Assembly: GCA_963783695.1 (NCBI GenBank)
Contig: CAWAOM010000011.1
Location: 122,458-186,457, forward strand
DNA length: 64,000 bases
DNA from: BM003 sp963783695
GTDB taxonomy: Bacteria > Pseudomonadota > Gammaproteobacteria > Steroidobacterales > BM003
Direction: 5' to 3'
Position numbers and translations under genes: made by a program. Positions 17,279-26,014 of the stretch are shown here, in pieces. Every line of letters begins with the position of its first letter. Within the stretch, counting starts at the first letter, position 1. Under the pieces are notes generated by a model, which searched no databases, was not told the DNA's origin, and saw only the letters and a program-made list of their open reading frames with translations.

Positions 17279-18958
17279 ATGTTTCGCCCCCGCGTCGTAC
17301 TGAGGCTGTTGGCAATACAACGCGTGCTGCTGCGCCACGGCCTCGACGAAATCGTCCGCGCCACCCACCTGTACCGGCCGCTGAGCTGGATCCGCCGCCA
17401 CGCGCCCGGCCATGGCCGCGCATTCAGCGCGGACGAAAGTCTCGGCTCGCGGCTGCGCATGGCCTTGATCGAGCTCGGGCCGATTTTCGTCAAATTCGGC
17501 CAGTCACTGTCGACCCGCCCCGACCTGCTGCCGGCGGATATCGCGAGCGAACTGGCGCAACTGCAGGATCGGGTGCCGCCATTTTCCGGGGAAGAAGCCC
17601 GCGACATCGTCGAGACCGCGCTGGGACTGCCGGTCGGCAAGGTCTTTTCACGTTTCGACATCGAGCCGCTGGCGGCGGCGTCGATCGCCCAGGTGCACAC
17701 CGCAGCGCTCGAAGGCGGCGAAGAGGTCGTGGTCAAGGTTCTCCGCCCCGGGGTCCGCGCCAGCATCGAGCGCGACCTCGAGGTGCTCTACGCGATGGCG
17801 CGACTGGCCGAACGTTTCTGGGCCGAGAGCCGCCGGCTGCGCCCGGTCGAAGTCGTCGGCGAGTACGAGAAAACCGTGCTCGACGAACTCGACCTGATGC
17901 GCGAAGCCGCCAATGCCGCCCAGCTTGGGCGCAACTTCGATGGCTCGACCAAGCTCTATGTTCCCGCCGTGCATTGGGATTATTGCCGCCCGACAATGCT
18001 GGTAACCGAGCGGATACACGGTGTGCCCGTGGCCGACACCGCCACACTCACCGAGCGCGGCACCGACTTCAAGCGTCTCGCTGCAATCGGCGTGGAAATT
18101 TTCTTTACCCAGGTATTTCAGCACAACTTCTTCCATGCCGACATGCACCCCGGTAACATCTTCGTCGACGTCTCCAATCCCGCCTACCCGCGCTATATGG
18201 CGGTCGATTTCGGCATCGTCGGGACCCTCTCGAGCCGTGACCAGCATTACCTGGCCGAGAATTTCCTGGCGTTTTTCAATCGCGACTATCACCGTGTCGC
18301 CAAGCTCCATATTGACTCCGGCTGGGTTCCGCCCGAGACCCGCCTGGACGAGCTGGAGTCGGCCTTTCGCACCGTTTGCGAACCGATATTCAACAAGCCG
18401 CTGTCCGAAATTTCGTTTGGCCAGTTCCTGGTGCGGTTGTTTCGCACCGCGCGCCGCTTCGACATGGAGGTGCAGCCGCAGCTGATCCTGTTGCAGAAGA
18501 CGTTGCTCAACATCGAGGGACTCGGGCGCCAGCTCTACCCGCAACTGGACCTGTGGGAAACCGCCCAGCCGATCCTGGAAAAATGGATGACCGATCGCCT
18601 CAGCGGGCGCGCGGTGCTCGGCCGCCTGCGCGAACAACTCCCGGACCTCGGCGAGACCATCGAAGCGCTGCCGCAACTGCTGCAGCAGCTCGTGCAGCAG
18701 GCGGCGGACGGCCAGCTGGAGATCCGGGTCCGCGATCCCGCGATGGCGGCGCTGGAGCGACAGATCGCCGCCGATGGCAAACGCCGCTACGCTACGGCCA
18801 GCGGTGCGGCGATCCTTCTCGCCGGTACCTTGTGGATCGGATTCGCCGCGGCACCGGTGTGGCTCGGCTGGACCCTGATCGGTGCGGCAGCGGTGCTGTT
18901 GTGGCGGGCGCGACCGCGCGCGGGCACGACACGGCGAAACAGAAAAACAAGATACTAG
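17279..18958 (+). CDS. ubiB: Ubiquinone biosynthesis regulatory protein kinase-like UbiB
   Basis: Atypical kinase/ATPase of the ABC1/ADCK family needed for ubiquinone synthesis. Length 559. The KxGQ motif is in FVKFGQSLSTRPDLLP, the Ala-rich loop in PLAAASIAQVHTA, and the metal-binding DFG is VDFGIVG. Two membrane segments at the C-terminus (about 505-545) anchor it. The stop lies in a CTAG shared with the convergent DUF2007 gene. Confidence 0.95.
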   Translation: MFRPRVVLRLLAIQRVLLRHGLDEIVRATHLYRPLSWIRRHAPGHGRAFSADESLGSRLRMALIELGPIFVKFGQSLSTRPDLLPADIASELAQLQDRVPPFSGEEARDIVETALGLPVGKVFSRFDIEPLAAASIAQVHTAALEGGEEVVVKVLRPGVRASIERDLEVLYAMARLAERFWAESRRLRPVEVVGEYEKTVLDELDLMREAANAAQLGRNFDGSTKLYVPAVHWDYCRPTMLVTERIHGVPVADTATLTERGTDFKRLAAIGVEIFFTQVFQHNFFHADMHPGNIFVDVSNPAYPRYMAVDFGIVGTLSSRDQHYLAENFLAFFNRDYHRVAKLHIDSGWVPPETRLDELESAFRTVCEPIFNKPLSEISFGQFLVRLFRTARRFDMEVQPQLILLQKTLLNIEGLGRQLYPQLDLWETAQPILEKWMTDRLSGRAVLGRLREQLPDLGETIEALPQLLQQLVQQAADGQLEIRVRDPAMAALERQIAADGKRRYATASGAAILLAGTLWIGFAAAPVWLGWTLIGAAAVLLWRARPRAGTTRRNRKTRY

Positions 18959-19275
18959 TCAGTGCCCGGCCGCCGCGCTCCGCACTGCCAGCACACGTCA
19001 AACTGTGCCTCGAGATGTTCGCCGCACGCGCCGCAACGCCACGCGGGCGCGGACGACGGCGCGGGATCCAGCACCTGGGCAAGCAGTTGCCGCGCGCCAT
19101 CGAGCTCGGCTTCGTCGAGGATCCACACCTGCGGCATCAACTCCTTCAGCGGCACCTGTCCCAGCGCGCCAAACACATGTTCGTTCTTGATCATCGTGGC
19201 AATGCCGGAGGCCTCGAGCACGCCTTTCAGGTGCTGCGCCTCCATCAGCGTGTTGCAGGTATGGAGCTTTTTCAC
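18955..19275 (-). CDS. DUF2007 protein with C-terminal zinc ribbon, last gene of the trp operon
   Basis: A 106-residue protein. The DUF2007 domain (about 1-70) begins MKKLHTCNTLMEAQHLKGVLEASGI, a pattern seen in putative PII-like signal-transducing proteins. The tail has two Cys pairs, WRCGACGEH and DVCWQCGARR, predicted to hold one zinc. The start is a GTG that overlaps the trpA stop as GTGA. It is therefore very likely co-translated with tryptophan synthase. No role in tryptophan synthesis is known. Confidence 0.75.
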   Translation of the reverse strand: MKKLHTCNTLMEAQHLKGVLEASGIATMIKNEHVFGALGQVPLKELMPQVWILDEAELDGARQLLAQVLDPAPSSAPAWRCGACGEHLEAQFDVCWQCGARRPGTD

Positions 19276-20048
19276 GCCGAGGGCCGCAGACTGTCGAGGA
19301 AGGCGCCGGCCGACTCACCGCGCTCCATTGTCTCGACCAGCGCCGAGCCGACGATGACACCGTCCGCGTGTTTGCCGATCGCGCTGACCTGTTGCGCCGA
19401 ACGGATGCCGAAACCGGCGCACACCGGCACTGTCGCCGCGGCCCTGACCCGCTCGAGATAGTCATGCATGTGCTCGGGCAGCGCCGCCTCGCCGCCGGTG
19501 ATTCCCGCGACCGTCACTGCGTACACGAAACCACTGCTGGCGGCGCAGACCTGGCGCAGCCGCTCCTCGGGGGTTACCGGGGTAACCAGCTGTACCAGCG
19601 CGAGACCGTCGCGCTCCATACTGGCACGAAAATCGCCGCTCTCGTCGAACGGAAGATCCGGCACGATGAACCCGCTGACCCCGGCTGCGGCGGCATCGCT
19701 GGCGAGACGGTCGAGGCCGTAGGCAAGTAGCGGATTCAGGTAACTCATCAGCAACAACGGTGTTGCCGGACGCGGATCGAGATCGCGCAACTGCCCGAGA
19801 ATCCAGCTCAGGCTGACGCCGGCGGCAAGCGCCGCCTCGCTCGACCGCTGGATCGTGACGCCATCGGCCATCGGGTCGGTAAACGGCACACCGATCTCGA
19901 CGACGTCGGCATGGGCACAGATTTCGCGCAGGTCGGCGGCAAACCGATCTACGCCCGGATAACCCGCCGTCAGGAACGCAACCAGCGGCACCCGGCCGCT
20001 TTTCCGCGCCGAGCGCAGCGTATCCGCGATTTGCTCATGCCGTTGCAT
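19272..20048 (-). CDS. trpA: Tryptophan synthase alpha subunit
   Basis: Cleaves indole-3-glycerol phosphate to indole and glyceraldehyde 3-phosphate. Length 258. Catalytic Glu lies in VVEIGVPFTDPMADG and catalytic Asp in VPDLPFDES; the phosphate loop is around VTVAGITGG. The ATG starts 14 bp inside trpB, so the two subunits are tightly coupled. Confidence 0.96.
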   Translation of the reverse strand: MQRHEQIADTLRSARKSGRVPLVAFLTAGYPGVDRFAADLREICAHADVVEIGVPFTDPMADGVTIQRSSEAALAAGVSLSWILGQLRDLDPRPATPLLLMSYLNPLLAYGLDRLASDAAAAGVSGFIVPDLPFDESGDFRASMERDGLALVQLVTPVTPEERLRQVCAASSGFVYAVTVAGITGGEAALPEHMHDYLERVRAAATVPVCAGFGIRSAQQVSAIGKHADGVIVGSALVETMERGESAGAFLDSLRPSA

Positions 20049-21294
20049 GTTGACCTCCGGGCCGGACCTTTGTCAGGGTTGGCATGTCCTTGTCACCACG
20101 CCCGGACAGGCCAATCAGAATACGTTTGCCCGGATTATCTGCCGCCCAGCGCCGCGCTCCGGCAAATGCATGCGCGGTTTCCAGCGCCGGCAGGATTCCC
20201 TCGAGCAGGCAGCATTCCGCCAGCGCATCGAGTGCCTCCTCGTCCGTGGCCGTTTCGTATTGCACCCGGCCGATCGTCGCGAGCAGCGCGTGCTCCGGAC
20301 CGACGCCCGGGTAATCGAGACCGGCCGAGACCGAGTGGGTTTCCTGGACCTGGCCGTTAACGTCCTGCAGCAGCATTGAGTAACTGCCGTGCAACACGCC
20401 CGGTTTGCCGTGCGACAACGTTGCCGAGTGCTGGCCGAGGCCGGCACCCTCGCCACCCGCCTCGACACCGAACAACAGGGTCGGCTCGTCACCGAGCAAC
20501 GGATGGAACAAACCGATCGCGTTGGAACCGCCACCAACGCAGGCGAATACTGCGTCAGCGAGCGCGCCGCTGCGGTCGAGCAATTGCGCCCGCGCCTCGA
20601 TGCCGATTACGGCCTGCAGCCGCTGCACCAGGTACGGATACGGATGCGGACCGACCGCCGAGCCGAGCAGGTAATAGGTACCCTCCGGATCGGAAACCCA
20701 GTCGCGAAACGCCTCGTCGATCGCCGCGCGCAAAGTCCGATCCCCACCGCTAACCGCGATCACTTTCGCGCCGAGACGGCGCATGCGATCGACGTTGGGC
20801 GACTGCCGTTCGATATCGATCTCGCCCATATACACGCTGCACGGAATCCCGACCCGGGCGCAGGCCGCCGCCGTCGCGACGCCATGCTGGCCGGCCCCGG
20901 TTTCGGCGACAACCCGGCGCGCTCCCATCTCCTGCGCCAGCAGCGCCTGACCGAGCGCATTGTTGATTTTGTGGGCCCCGGTATGAGCGAGATCCTCGCG
21001 TTTCAGCCAGACTTCGGCGCCCCAGCTCGCGCCGAGTCCAAGCGCCGGGGTCAGCGGCGTGGGCCGCCCAACCCAGTCGGCCAGCTCGTCCGACAGGCGA
21101 GACTGAAACGTGTCCCGATCGAGAATGTCGCTGCTCGCGCTGGCGAGGCGGCGCAATGCCGGCATCAGCGTCTCCGGCGCGTAGCAGCCGCCAAACGGCC
21201 CATAACGGCCGCGTCCGTCCGGCAATTCACCGTCTATCAACTGCTGCAGCAATTGCACGTTCGTGGCCTGATCTTCCCTGGCTGCCATACTCAT
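20035..21294 (-). CDS. trpB: Tryptophan synthase beta subunit
   Basis: PLP enzyme that condenses indole with serine. Length 419. The PLP lysine is in KREDLAHTGAHKINNALGQ (H-K-I-N), the ammonium-binding/phosphate loop GGGSNAIG is present, and the catalytic Glu lies in VAETGAGQHGVATA. Overlaps trpF by 4 bp and trpA by 14 bp. Confidence 0.97.
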   Translation of the reverse strand: MSMAAREDQATNVQLLQQLIDGELPDGRGRYGPFGGCYAPETLMPALRRLASASSDILDRDTFQSRLSDELADWVGRPTPLTPALGLGASWGAEVWLKREDLAHTGAHKINNALGQALLAQEMGARRVVAETGAGQHGVATAAACARVGIPCSVYMGEIDIERQSPNVDRMRRLGAKVIAVSGGDRTLRAAIDEAFRDWVSDPEGTYYLLGSAVGPHPYPYLVQRLQAVIGIEARAQLLDRSGALADAVFACVGGGSNAIGLFHPLLGDEPTLLFGVEAGGEGAGLGQHSATLSHGKPGVLHGSYSMLLQDVNGQVQETHSVSAGLDYPGVGPEHALLATIGRVQYETATDEEALDALAECCLLEGILPALETAHAFAGARRWAADNPGKRILIGLSGRGDKDMPTLTKVRPGGQHATA

Positions 21295-21905
21295 CCCACC
21301 TCGCTTTCAGCTCGTCTCACCGCGGCAACGAAAGCCTCGATCGCCGCGACGTCCTTAATTCCCGGCGCCGACTCGACGCCACTGCTCACATCCACCGCGT
21401 ATGGCCTGACCCGCCGGATCGCCGCCGCGACATTGTCCGCCCGCAGCCCGCCCGCCAGCACCACGGCGCGGTTTGCCGCCAGCTCAGCGGCAAACCGCCA
21501 GTCACCGAGTTCGCCCTTGCCGCTGTCGGCTCCCTCGCACAGTACAGTGCGCCACCCGGGCTGCAACGCTGCACCGTCACTGCGCTCGCGCAGCACCGGC
21601 AGCGCTCTCCACCCGGGCGCGAGGGCCAGGCTGGCAAAGTCACACCGGTCAGTCTGTAACCAGGCAGGCGCTGCCATGGCAAACAACTCCCTGATCGTCT
21701 CCGGATCCGGGTGACGGCTGACCACGACCGGCGTCACGAACGCCGGTGTCAGCGCAATGAGCTCCGCGGCCAACTCAATTTCCAGGCAGCGCGGCGACGC
21801 CGGCGCCGCAACGACAAACCCGACCGCGTCCGCTCCGGCTTCGATCGCCGCCCGCAATGTGGATTCATCGCGGATCCCACATATCTTTACCCGAACCCGG
21901 CTCAT
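21291..21905 (-). CDS. trpF: Phosphoribosylanthranilate isomerase
   Basis: Amadori rearrangement of phosphoribosylanthranilate to CdRP. Length 204. The N-terminus VKICGIRDESTLRAAIEAGADAVGF contains the catalytic Cys in K-I-C-G, and the catalytic Asp is in YAVDVSSGVE. Both ends overlap neighbours by 4 bp (ATGA). Confidence 0.95.
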   Translation of the reverse strand: MSRVRVKICGIRDESTLRAAIEAGADAVGFVVAAPASPRCLEIELAAELIALTPAFVTPVVVSRHPDPETIRELFAMAAPAWLQTDRCDFASLALAPGWRALPVLRERSDGAALQPGWRTVLCEGADSGKGELGDWRFAAELAANRAVVLAGGLRADNVAAAIRRVRPYAVDVSSGVESAPGIKDVAAIEAFVAAVRRAESEVG

Positions 21906-22741
21906 AACGCACCGTTGCGCGCGGCACGGCCCGTTTCCAGCATCTCACGCAGCAGCGCCGCGGCGTCATCGGTCTGCATCAACGCCGTGCCAATCAGCGC
22001 GAGCCGGTAGCCGTGTCGCGCCAGCCGCCCCGCGTCTGCCGCGCTGAACAAGCCGCTTTCCGCGACAGCCACTGCGTCATCCGGAAACGCCCCCGCCGCG
22101 GCGTCGAGCCGGGACGGATCGATTTGCAGCGTCTGCAGGTCGCGGCAGTTAAGACCGAGCGGCAGATTCCGCCGATGTTCGGGGTAGGCCGAGATCAGGT
22201 CGGCGCAGCGCTCAATCTCCGCCACATCGAACGCCTCGAGCAGCACGAACATGCCCAGACCCAGCGCGCTGTCGATCAACGCCCGAAGCGCACCGTCGTC
22301 GAGCATCCGTGCAATCGCAAGCACACCGCCGGCACCGGCCAAACGGGCCTCGCACACCTGGTAGGGGTGGAGCAAAAAATCCTTGCGCATCGCCGGAACC
22401 CGCAGCGGCGCCAGCGCCGCCGCGGCCCGCTCTAGATGTGCAAGTTCACCGCCAAAGCGTTCCGGCTCGGTCAGCACCGACACCGCCGCCGCGCCGGCCG
22501 CCGCATAGGTCCGCACCCGCTCCTCGATGCCGGGGGGGTCATCGGACAGCGTACCCGCCGAAGGCGAACGCAGCTTGAGCTCGGCAATGATGTCGAACCC
22601 GCCGGCGTGCAAACGTAGCGCTGGCGGCGGCGGCAATGCCGCGGCCAGCGCCGCAATTTCGTGGTCTGGAACAAGCCGGCGCGCCGCCTCGAGGCGGCGC
22701 GCCGAGCCTTCCGCCATCCGGTCGAGAAACGCCTCGCTCAT
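21902..22741 (-). CDS. trpC: Indole-3-glycerol phosphate synthase
   Basis: Decarboxylating ring closure of CdRP. Length 279, monofunctional (not fused to TrpF as in enterobacteria). Catalytic Lys residues are in IAELKLRSPSAG and MRKDFLLHPYQVCEAR; LGLNCRDLQTLQID and VAESGLFS are the usual C-terminal barrel motifs. Overlaps trpD and trpF by 4 bp each. Confidence 0.96.
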   Translation of the reverse strand: MSEAFLDRMAEGSARRLEAARRLVPDHEIAALAAALPPPPALRLHAGGFDIIAELKLRSPSAGTLSDDPPGIEERVRTYAAAGAAAVSVLTEPERFGGELAHLERAAAALAPLRVPAMRKDFLLHPYQVCEARLAGAGGVLAIARMLDDGALRALIDSALGLGMFVLLEAFDVAEIERCADLISAYPEHRRNLPLGLNCRDLQTLQIDPSRLDAAAGAFPDDAVAVAESGLFSAADAGRLARHGYRLALIGTALMQTDDAAALLREMLETGRAARNGAL

Positions 22742-23754
22742 GCGGCGCTGCTACCCAGTCCGTCGATTACGCGGGCGGCGTTACCATCGTCAATCGCGGC
22801 CGCGGCCTGGACAAGGCCGGCGCCAAGATCGGCGGCCTTGCCGCACACCTCCAACGCAAGCCCCGCGCCGAGCACCAGTGCGTCGCGCGCGGGTCCCCGG
22901 GTCTCGCCGCTGAGTACCGCGCGCAGCATCCGCGAATTCAGAAACGCGTCACCGCCGGCGAGATCGGCGGCGGTGCAGCGCGCCACACCGTAATCGGCCG
23001 GATCGCGCGAACTTTGCCGGACATTACCCGGGCGCACATCCCACAGCATGAACGGGCCGACCGGTGTGGCCTCGTCCCAGCCCGGCTCGCCGTGGATGAC
23101 AAAGGCCCGTCGCAGCCCCATCCCGGCGAGGGTTTCCGCCATCAGCGCGGCAACATCAGGCGAATAGGCGCCGATCACCGCAAACCCCGGTTCGGCCGGA
23201 TTCACCAGCGGCCCCATGATGTTGAACACAGTGCGCACGCCGAGTGCGGCGCGGACCGGACCGACGTTTTTCAACGCCGGGTGGTAGTAAGGCGCAAACA
23301 GGAATGTGAAGCCGCAGTCTTCAAGCAGGGCCGCAGCGGCCTGCTCATCGAGCGGCAATTCGAGACCCAGCGCTTCCAGCACATCGGCGCTGCCACACAA
23401 ACTCGACACCGAGCGGTTGCCGTGTTTGACGACCCGCGCGCCGGCCGCCGCCGCCAGAAGCGCGGCACCGGTCGAGAGATTCAGGCTGCCGGATCCGTCG
23501 CCGCCGGTGCCGACGATGTCGACACAATCCGCACTGTCCGCGATGGCGGGCTTGCGCGCGAGCTGACGCAGACCGCTGGCCAGCCCGCGAATTTCTGCCG
23601 CGGACGCGCCCTTGACCCGCAGCGCCGCGAGCACGGCACCGGCAAAAGCCGGATCCATATCGTCAGCGGTCAGCGCGATCAGCAACTGATGCGCCTGCGC
23701 TTCGTCGAGATCGGTCCGCGAAAGCAGCAGCTCGAGCAGATCGCGCATCGTCAT
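22738..23754 (-). CDS. trpD: Anthranilate phosphoribosyltransferase
   Basis: Transfers phosphoribose from PRPP to anthranilate. Length 338. The PRPP loop is DIVGTGGDGSGSLNLSTGAALLAAA and the anthranilate region KHGNRSVSSLCGSADVLEALG. Not fused to trpG. Overlaps trpG and trpC by 4 bp each. Confidence 0.97.
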   Translation of the reverse strand: MTMRDLLELLLSRTDLDEAQAHQLLIALTADDMDPAFAGAVLAALRVKGASAAEIRGLASGLRQLARKPAIADSADCVDIVGTGGDGSGSLNLSTGAALLAAAAGARVVKHGNRSVSSLCGSADVLEALGLELPLDEQAAAALLEDCGFTFLFAPYYHPALKNVGPVRAALGVRTVFNIMGPLVNPAEPGFAVIGAYSPDVAALMAETLAGMGLRRAFVIHGEPGWDEATPVGPFMLWDVRPGNVRQSSRDPADYGVARCTAADLAGGDAFLNSRMLRAVLSGETRGPARDALVLGAGLALEVCGKAADLGAGLVQAAAAIDDGNAARVIDGLGSSAA

Positions 23755-24353
23755 CCTCCCGCCGCGAGCGCGCCGGCGCTTCGGCCCTCACGCAAAAAAT
23801 TCGCCATCAATTCGGGTCCGTCCGGTGTCAGGACGCTTTCCGGGTGAAACTGCACTCCCTCCAGCGCCAGGCTTTGATGGCGCAGCCCCATGATCTCGCC
23901 CGACTCGGTGCGCGCCGTGACAACCAGCTCGGCGGGAAGACTCGACTCATCCACCGCGAGCGAGTGGTAGCGCCCGATCTCCAGCGGATTCGGCAGACCC
24001 GCGAACACGCCGGCGCCATCGTGCTTTATCAGCGATGTCTTGCCGTGCATCAGGCGTCGCGCTGCAATGATGCTCGCGCCAAATACCGCCGCTATCGACT
24101 GGTGCCCGAGGCACACCCCGAGTACCGGGATCGATTCGCAGAATTCGCGAATCATCGCCATAGATACGCCCGCGCCCTCGGGGCGGCCCGGACCCGGAGA
24201 TATCACCAGGTGCGAGGGTTCGAGCGCGCGCGCGGCGGCCACATCGATCGCATCGTTGCGAAACACCCGTACGTCGGCGCCGAGACTCATGAATCCCTGC
24301 ACGAGGTTGTAGGTAAACGAATCGTAGTTATCGATCAGCAAAATCCGCGGCAT
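23751..24353 (-). CDS. trpG: Anthranilate synthase component II (glutamine amidotransferase)
   Basis: Supplies ammonia from glutamine to TrpE. Class I amidotransferase of 200 residues: ILLIDNYDSFTYNLVQ at the start, oxyanion SPGPGRPEGAG, nucleophile Cys in VLGVCLGHQSIA, His/Glu in QFHPESVLT. An ATG at 24353 shares one base with the trpE stop (TGATG); an in-frame GTG three bases upstream is an alternative start. The protein could also serve PabB, since no separate pabA is seen here. Confidence 0.95.
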   Translation of the reverse strand: MPRILLIDNYDSFTYNLVQGFMSLGADVRVFRNDAIDVAAARALEPSHLVISPGPGRPEGAGVSMAMIREFCESIPVLGVCLGHQSIAAVFGASIIAARRLMHGKTSLIKHDGAGVFAGLPNPLEIGRYHSLAVDESSLPAELVVTARTESGEIMGLRHQSLALEGVQFHPESVLTPDGPELMANFLREGRSAGALAAGG

Positions 24354-25735
24354 CACGGTCCCTCCTGGGCCATTTCCAGCGCCCGGCGCAGGATGCGGCT
24401 CTTGGCGAGCACTTCGTCGTATTCGGCCTCGGCCACCGAGTCGGCAACGATCCCGGCGCCCGCCTGGAAAGTGTATGCACCCTCGGTAAAGACCAGCGTA
24501 CGGATTGCGATCGCCTGGTCCATGTCGCCGCCAATACCGAAATAGCCGGCCGTCCCGGCATACAGACCGCGCCCGGTCGGCTCGTACTGGTCGATCAGCT
24601 CCATCGCGCGCACCTTCGGCGCACCGACCAGCGTCCCCGCCGGAAACGCCGCGGCAAACAGATCGAATGCGTCCGAGCCCGGCGCCAGTTCACCCTGCAC
24701 GCCGCTCACCAGGTGCATCACATGGCTGTAGCGTTCGACACTGCAATACGGGTCCACGATGACACTGCCGGCAGTGGCAACCCGCCCCAGGTCGTTGCGC
24801 GCCAGGTCGACCAGCATCACGTGCTCGGCGTTCTCCTTCGGATCGGCGCGGAGCTGATTCTCGAGTTCGAGGTCTTCTTCGCCGTTGCCGCCGCGCGGAC
24901 GGGTCCCGGCGATCGGCCGCAGCGATGCGCGCCGGCCGTTCAGGCGGACCAGCGCCTCGGGCGAAGAGCCGGCCACGGTAACCCCCGGCAGATCGAGGTA
25001 ATACATGTAGGGCGACGGGTTCAGCAGGCGCAACGCCCGATAGACATCGAAGCTGTCTACCGTACAGTCACCGTGGAACCCGACCGACAACACCAGCTGG
25101 TAGACGTCTCCGGCACGGATGTCCTGCTTGGCCCTGGCGACGGCCTCGATAAAATCGGCGCGGCTGATGCTGGCGCGCGGCGGTCCGACCGTGTTACCCG
25201 AACGGCGGTACGGCACGCCGCCACGTAACGCCCTGACGATTTCTTTCTGCAGTTGCTGGCGCTCGCCCTCGCTGCCCTCATGCAGCAGCGCCATGCGCCG
25301 GGTCAGGTGATCGAACACCAGCACTGAGCGCGGCGCGACGTAGGCCAGCTCAGGCACCGTCATCGTGGCCGCCGCCGGCGTCTTCAGGCGCTCAAAATAG
25401 CGCACCACATCGTACCCGGCCGCACCGACGAGACCGCCGACGAAGGGCAGCTCGGCCTCCGGTGTCAGTCGCGGCGCCCGCGCCAGCGCAGCACGCAGAT
25501 GGCGCAGTAACCCGGCACCCGAGGACGGCCGCTCGAGCCGCTCTTCACCCAGCTGCAATCCGTCGTCGTTGAGCAAGACCCGGTAGCCTTCATCGAGTCC
25601 GATGAAGGAGTACCGCGCCAGGTGCTCTCCCCGTTCAACACTTTCGAGCAGAAAAACCGGCCGAAACGCTTCCAGCTTGAGATAGGCCGATACCGGTGTA
25701 TCGAGGTCGGCGATGATGTCAAAAGGTGCTTGCAT
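24353..25735 (-). CDS. trpE: Anthranilate synthase component I
   Basis: Chorismate to anthranilate, the committed step. Length 460, somewhat shorter at the N-terminus than the roughly 490-520 of many TrpEs. The feedback-inhibition motif LLES is present (Ser 32), so allosteric control by tryptophan is expected. The chorismate-binding domain has IAGTRPRGGNGEED and the C-terminal AGAGIVADSVAEAEYDE. The ATG at 25735 follows a strong GAGGAG ribosome site, while the longer open frame runs back into the attenuator. Transcription is controlled by the leader upstream. Confidence 0.95.
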   Translation of the reverse strand: MQAPFDIIADLDTPVSAYLKLEAFRPVFLLESVERGEHLARYSFIGLDEGYRVLLNDDGLQLGEERLERPSSGAGLLRHLRAALARAPRLTPEAELPFVGGLVGAAGYDVVRYFERLKTPAAATMTVPELAYVAPRSVLVFDHLTRRMALLHEGSEGERQQLQKEIVRALRGGVPYRRSGNTVGPPRASISRADFIEAVARAKQDIRAGDVYQLVLSVGFHGDCTVDSFDVYRALRLLNPSPYMYYLDLPGVTVAGSSPEALVRLNGRRASLRPIAGTRPRGGNGEEDLELENQLRADPKENAEHVMLVDLARNDLGRVATAGSVIVDPYCSVERYSHVMHLVSGVQGELAPGSDAFDLFAAAFPAGTLVGAPKVRAMELIDQYEPTGRGLYAGTAGYFGIGGDMDQAIAIRTLVFTEGAYTFQAGAGIVADSVAEAEYDEVLAKSRILRRALEMAQEGP

Positions 25736-25768
25736 GGGCTCCTCGGTTGGCGCTTCCGGGGCACCCCC

Positions 25769-25806
25769 AAAAAGAAGGCCCATCCCCGGGGTTCGGGAGA
25801 TGGGCC
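25769..25806 (-). terminator. trp attenuator terminator hairpin with U-tract
   Basis: On the minus strand GGCCCATCTCC and GGGGATGGGCC (25777-25806) form an 11-bp stem with one G-U pair and an 8-nt loop, followed by TTCTTTTT (25769-25776). It ends 33 bp before the trpE ATG and so can stop transcription before the operon. Its 5' arm contains CCATCTCC (25796-25803), which can pair instead with GGAGATGG at the end of the leader peptide gene. Confidence 0.88.
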
Positions 25807-25835
25807 GTTGTGCGCTCGATACTTCGCCTAAACCG

Positions 25836-25910
25836 TCACCATCTCCTGGCTGCGGTTTGCCACCAAAGCTCCCAGACGGAAACGGCATGGTTGTGGCAGG
25901 GCGTATTCAT
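25836..25910 (-). CDS. trpL: trp leader peptide
   Basis: A 24-codon frame with four Trp codons: positions 13, 16, 17 and 24, including the tandem TGGTGG at 25860-25865. It begins MNTPCHNHAVSVWELWWQ and stops at TGA 30 bp before the terminator hairpin. The last Trp and stop codons overlap GGAGATGG (25839-25846), the antiterminator arm, which starts 13 nt beyond the tandem Trp codons and so lies just outside a ribosome stalled there. No good Shine-Dalgarno is seen; the predicted promoter places transcription at or next to the ATG, so the frame may be read leaderless. Confidence 0.85.
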   Translation of the reverse strand: MNTPCHNHAVSVWELWWQTAARRW

Positions 25911-25918
25911 GGCGACGG

Positions 25919-25948
25919 AGTATCCCCCCCGCTCGCTCCCGCCGTCAA
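25919..25948 (-). promoter_or_regulatory. Candidate trp operon promoter
   Basis: On the minus strand TTGACG (25943-25948) is followed after 18 bp by GATACT (25919-25924), 5/6 and 4/6 matches to consensus. The predicted start falls at about 25910-25912, at the A of the leader-peptide ATG. No TrpR-like operator was recognised around it. Confidence 0.5.
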
Positions 25949-26014
25949 GGCAAAAGCGGCATCCCGGCGATACTCCCGGTCCGGCTCGCAGCGCCGCCCC
26001 GACCCTGCCGGGTG

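Noticed and set aside
22636..23847. 403-codon plus-strand open frame opposite trpC/trpD
   Set aside because: His/Arg/Gln-rich shadow of trp genes without recognisable motifs.
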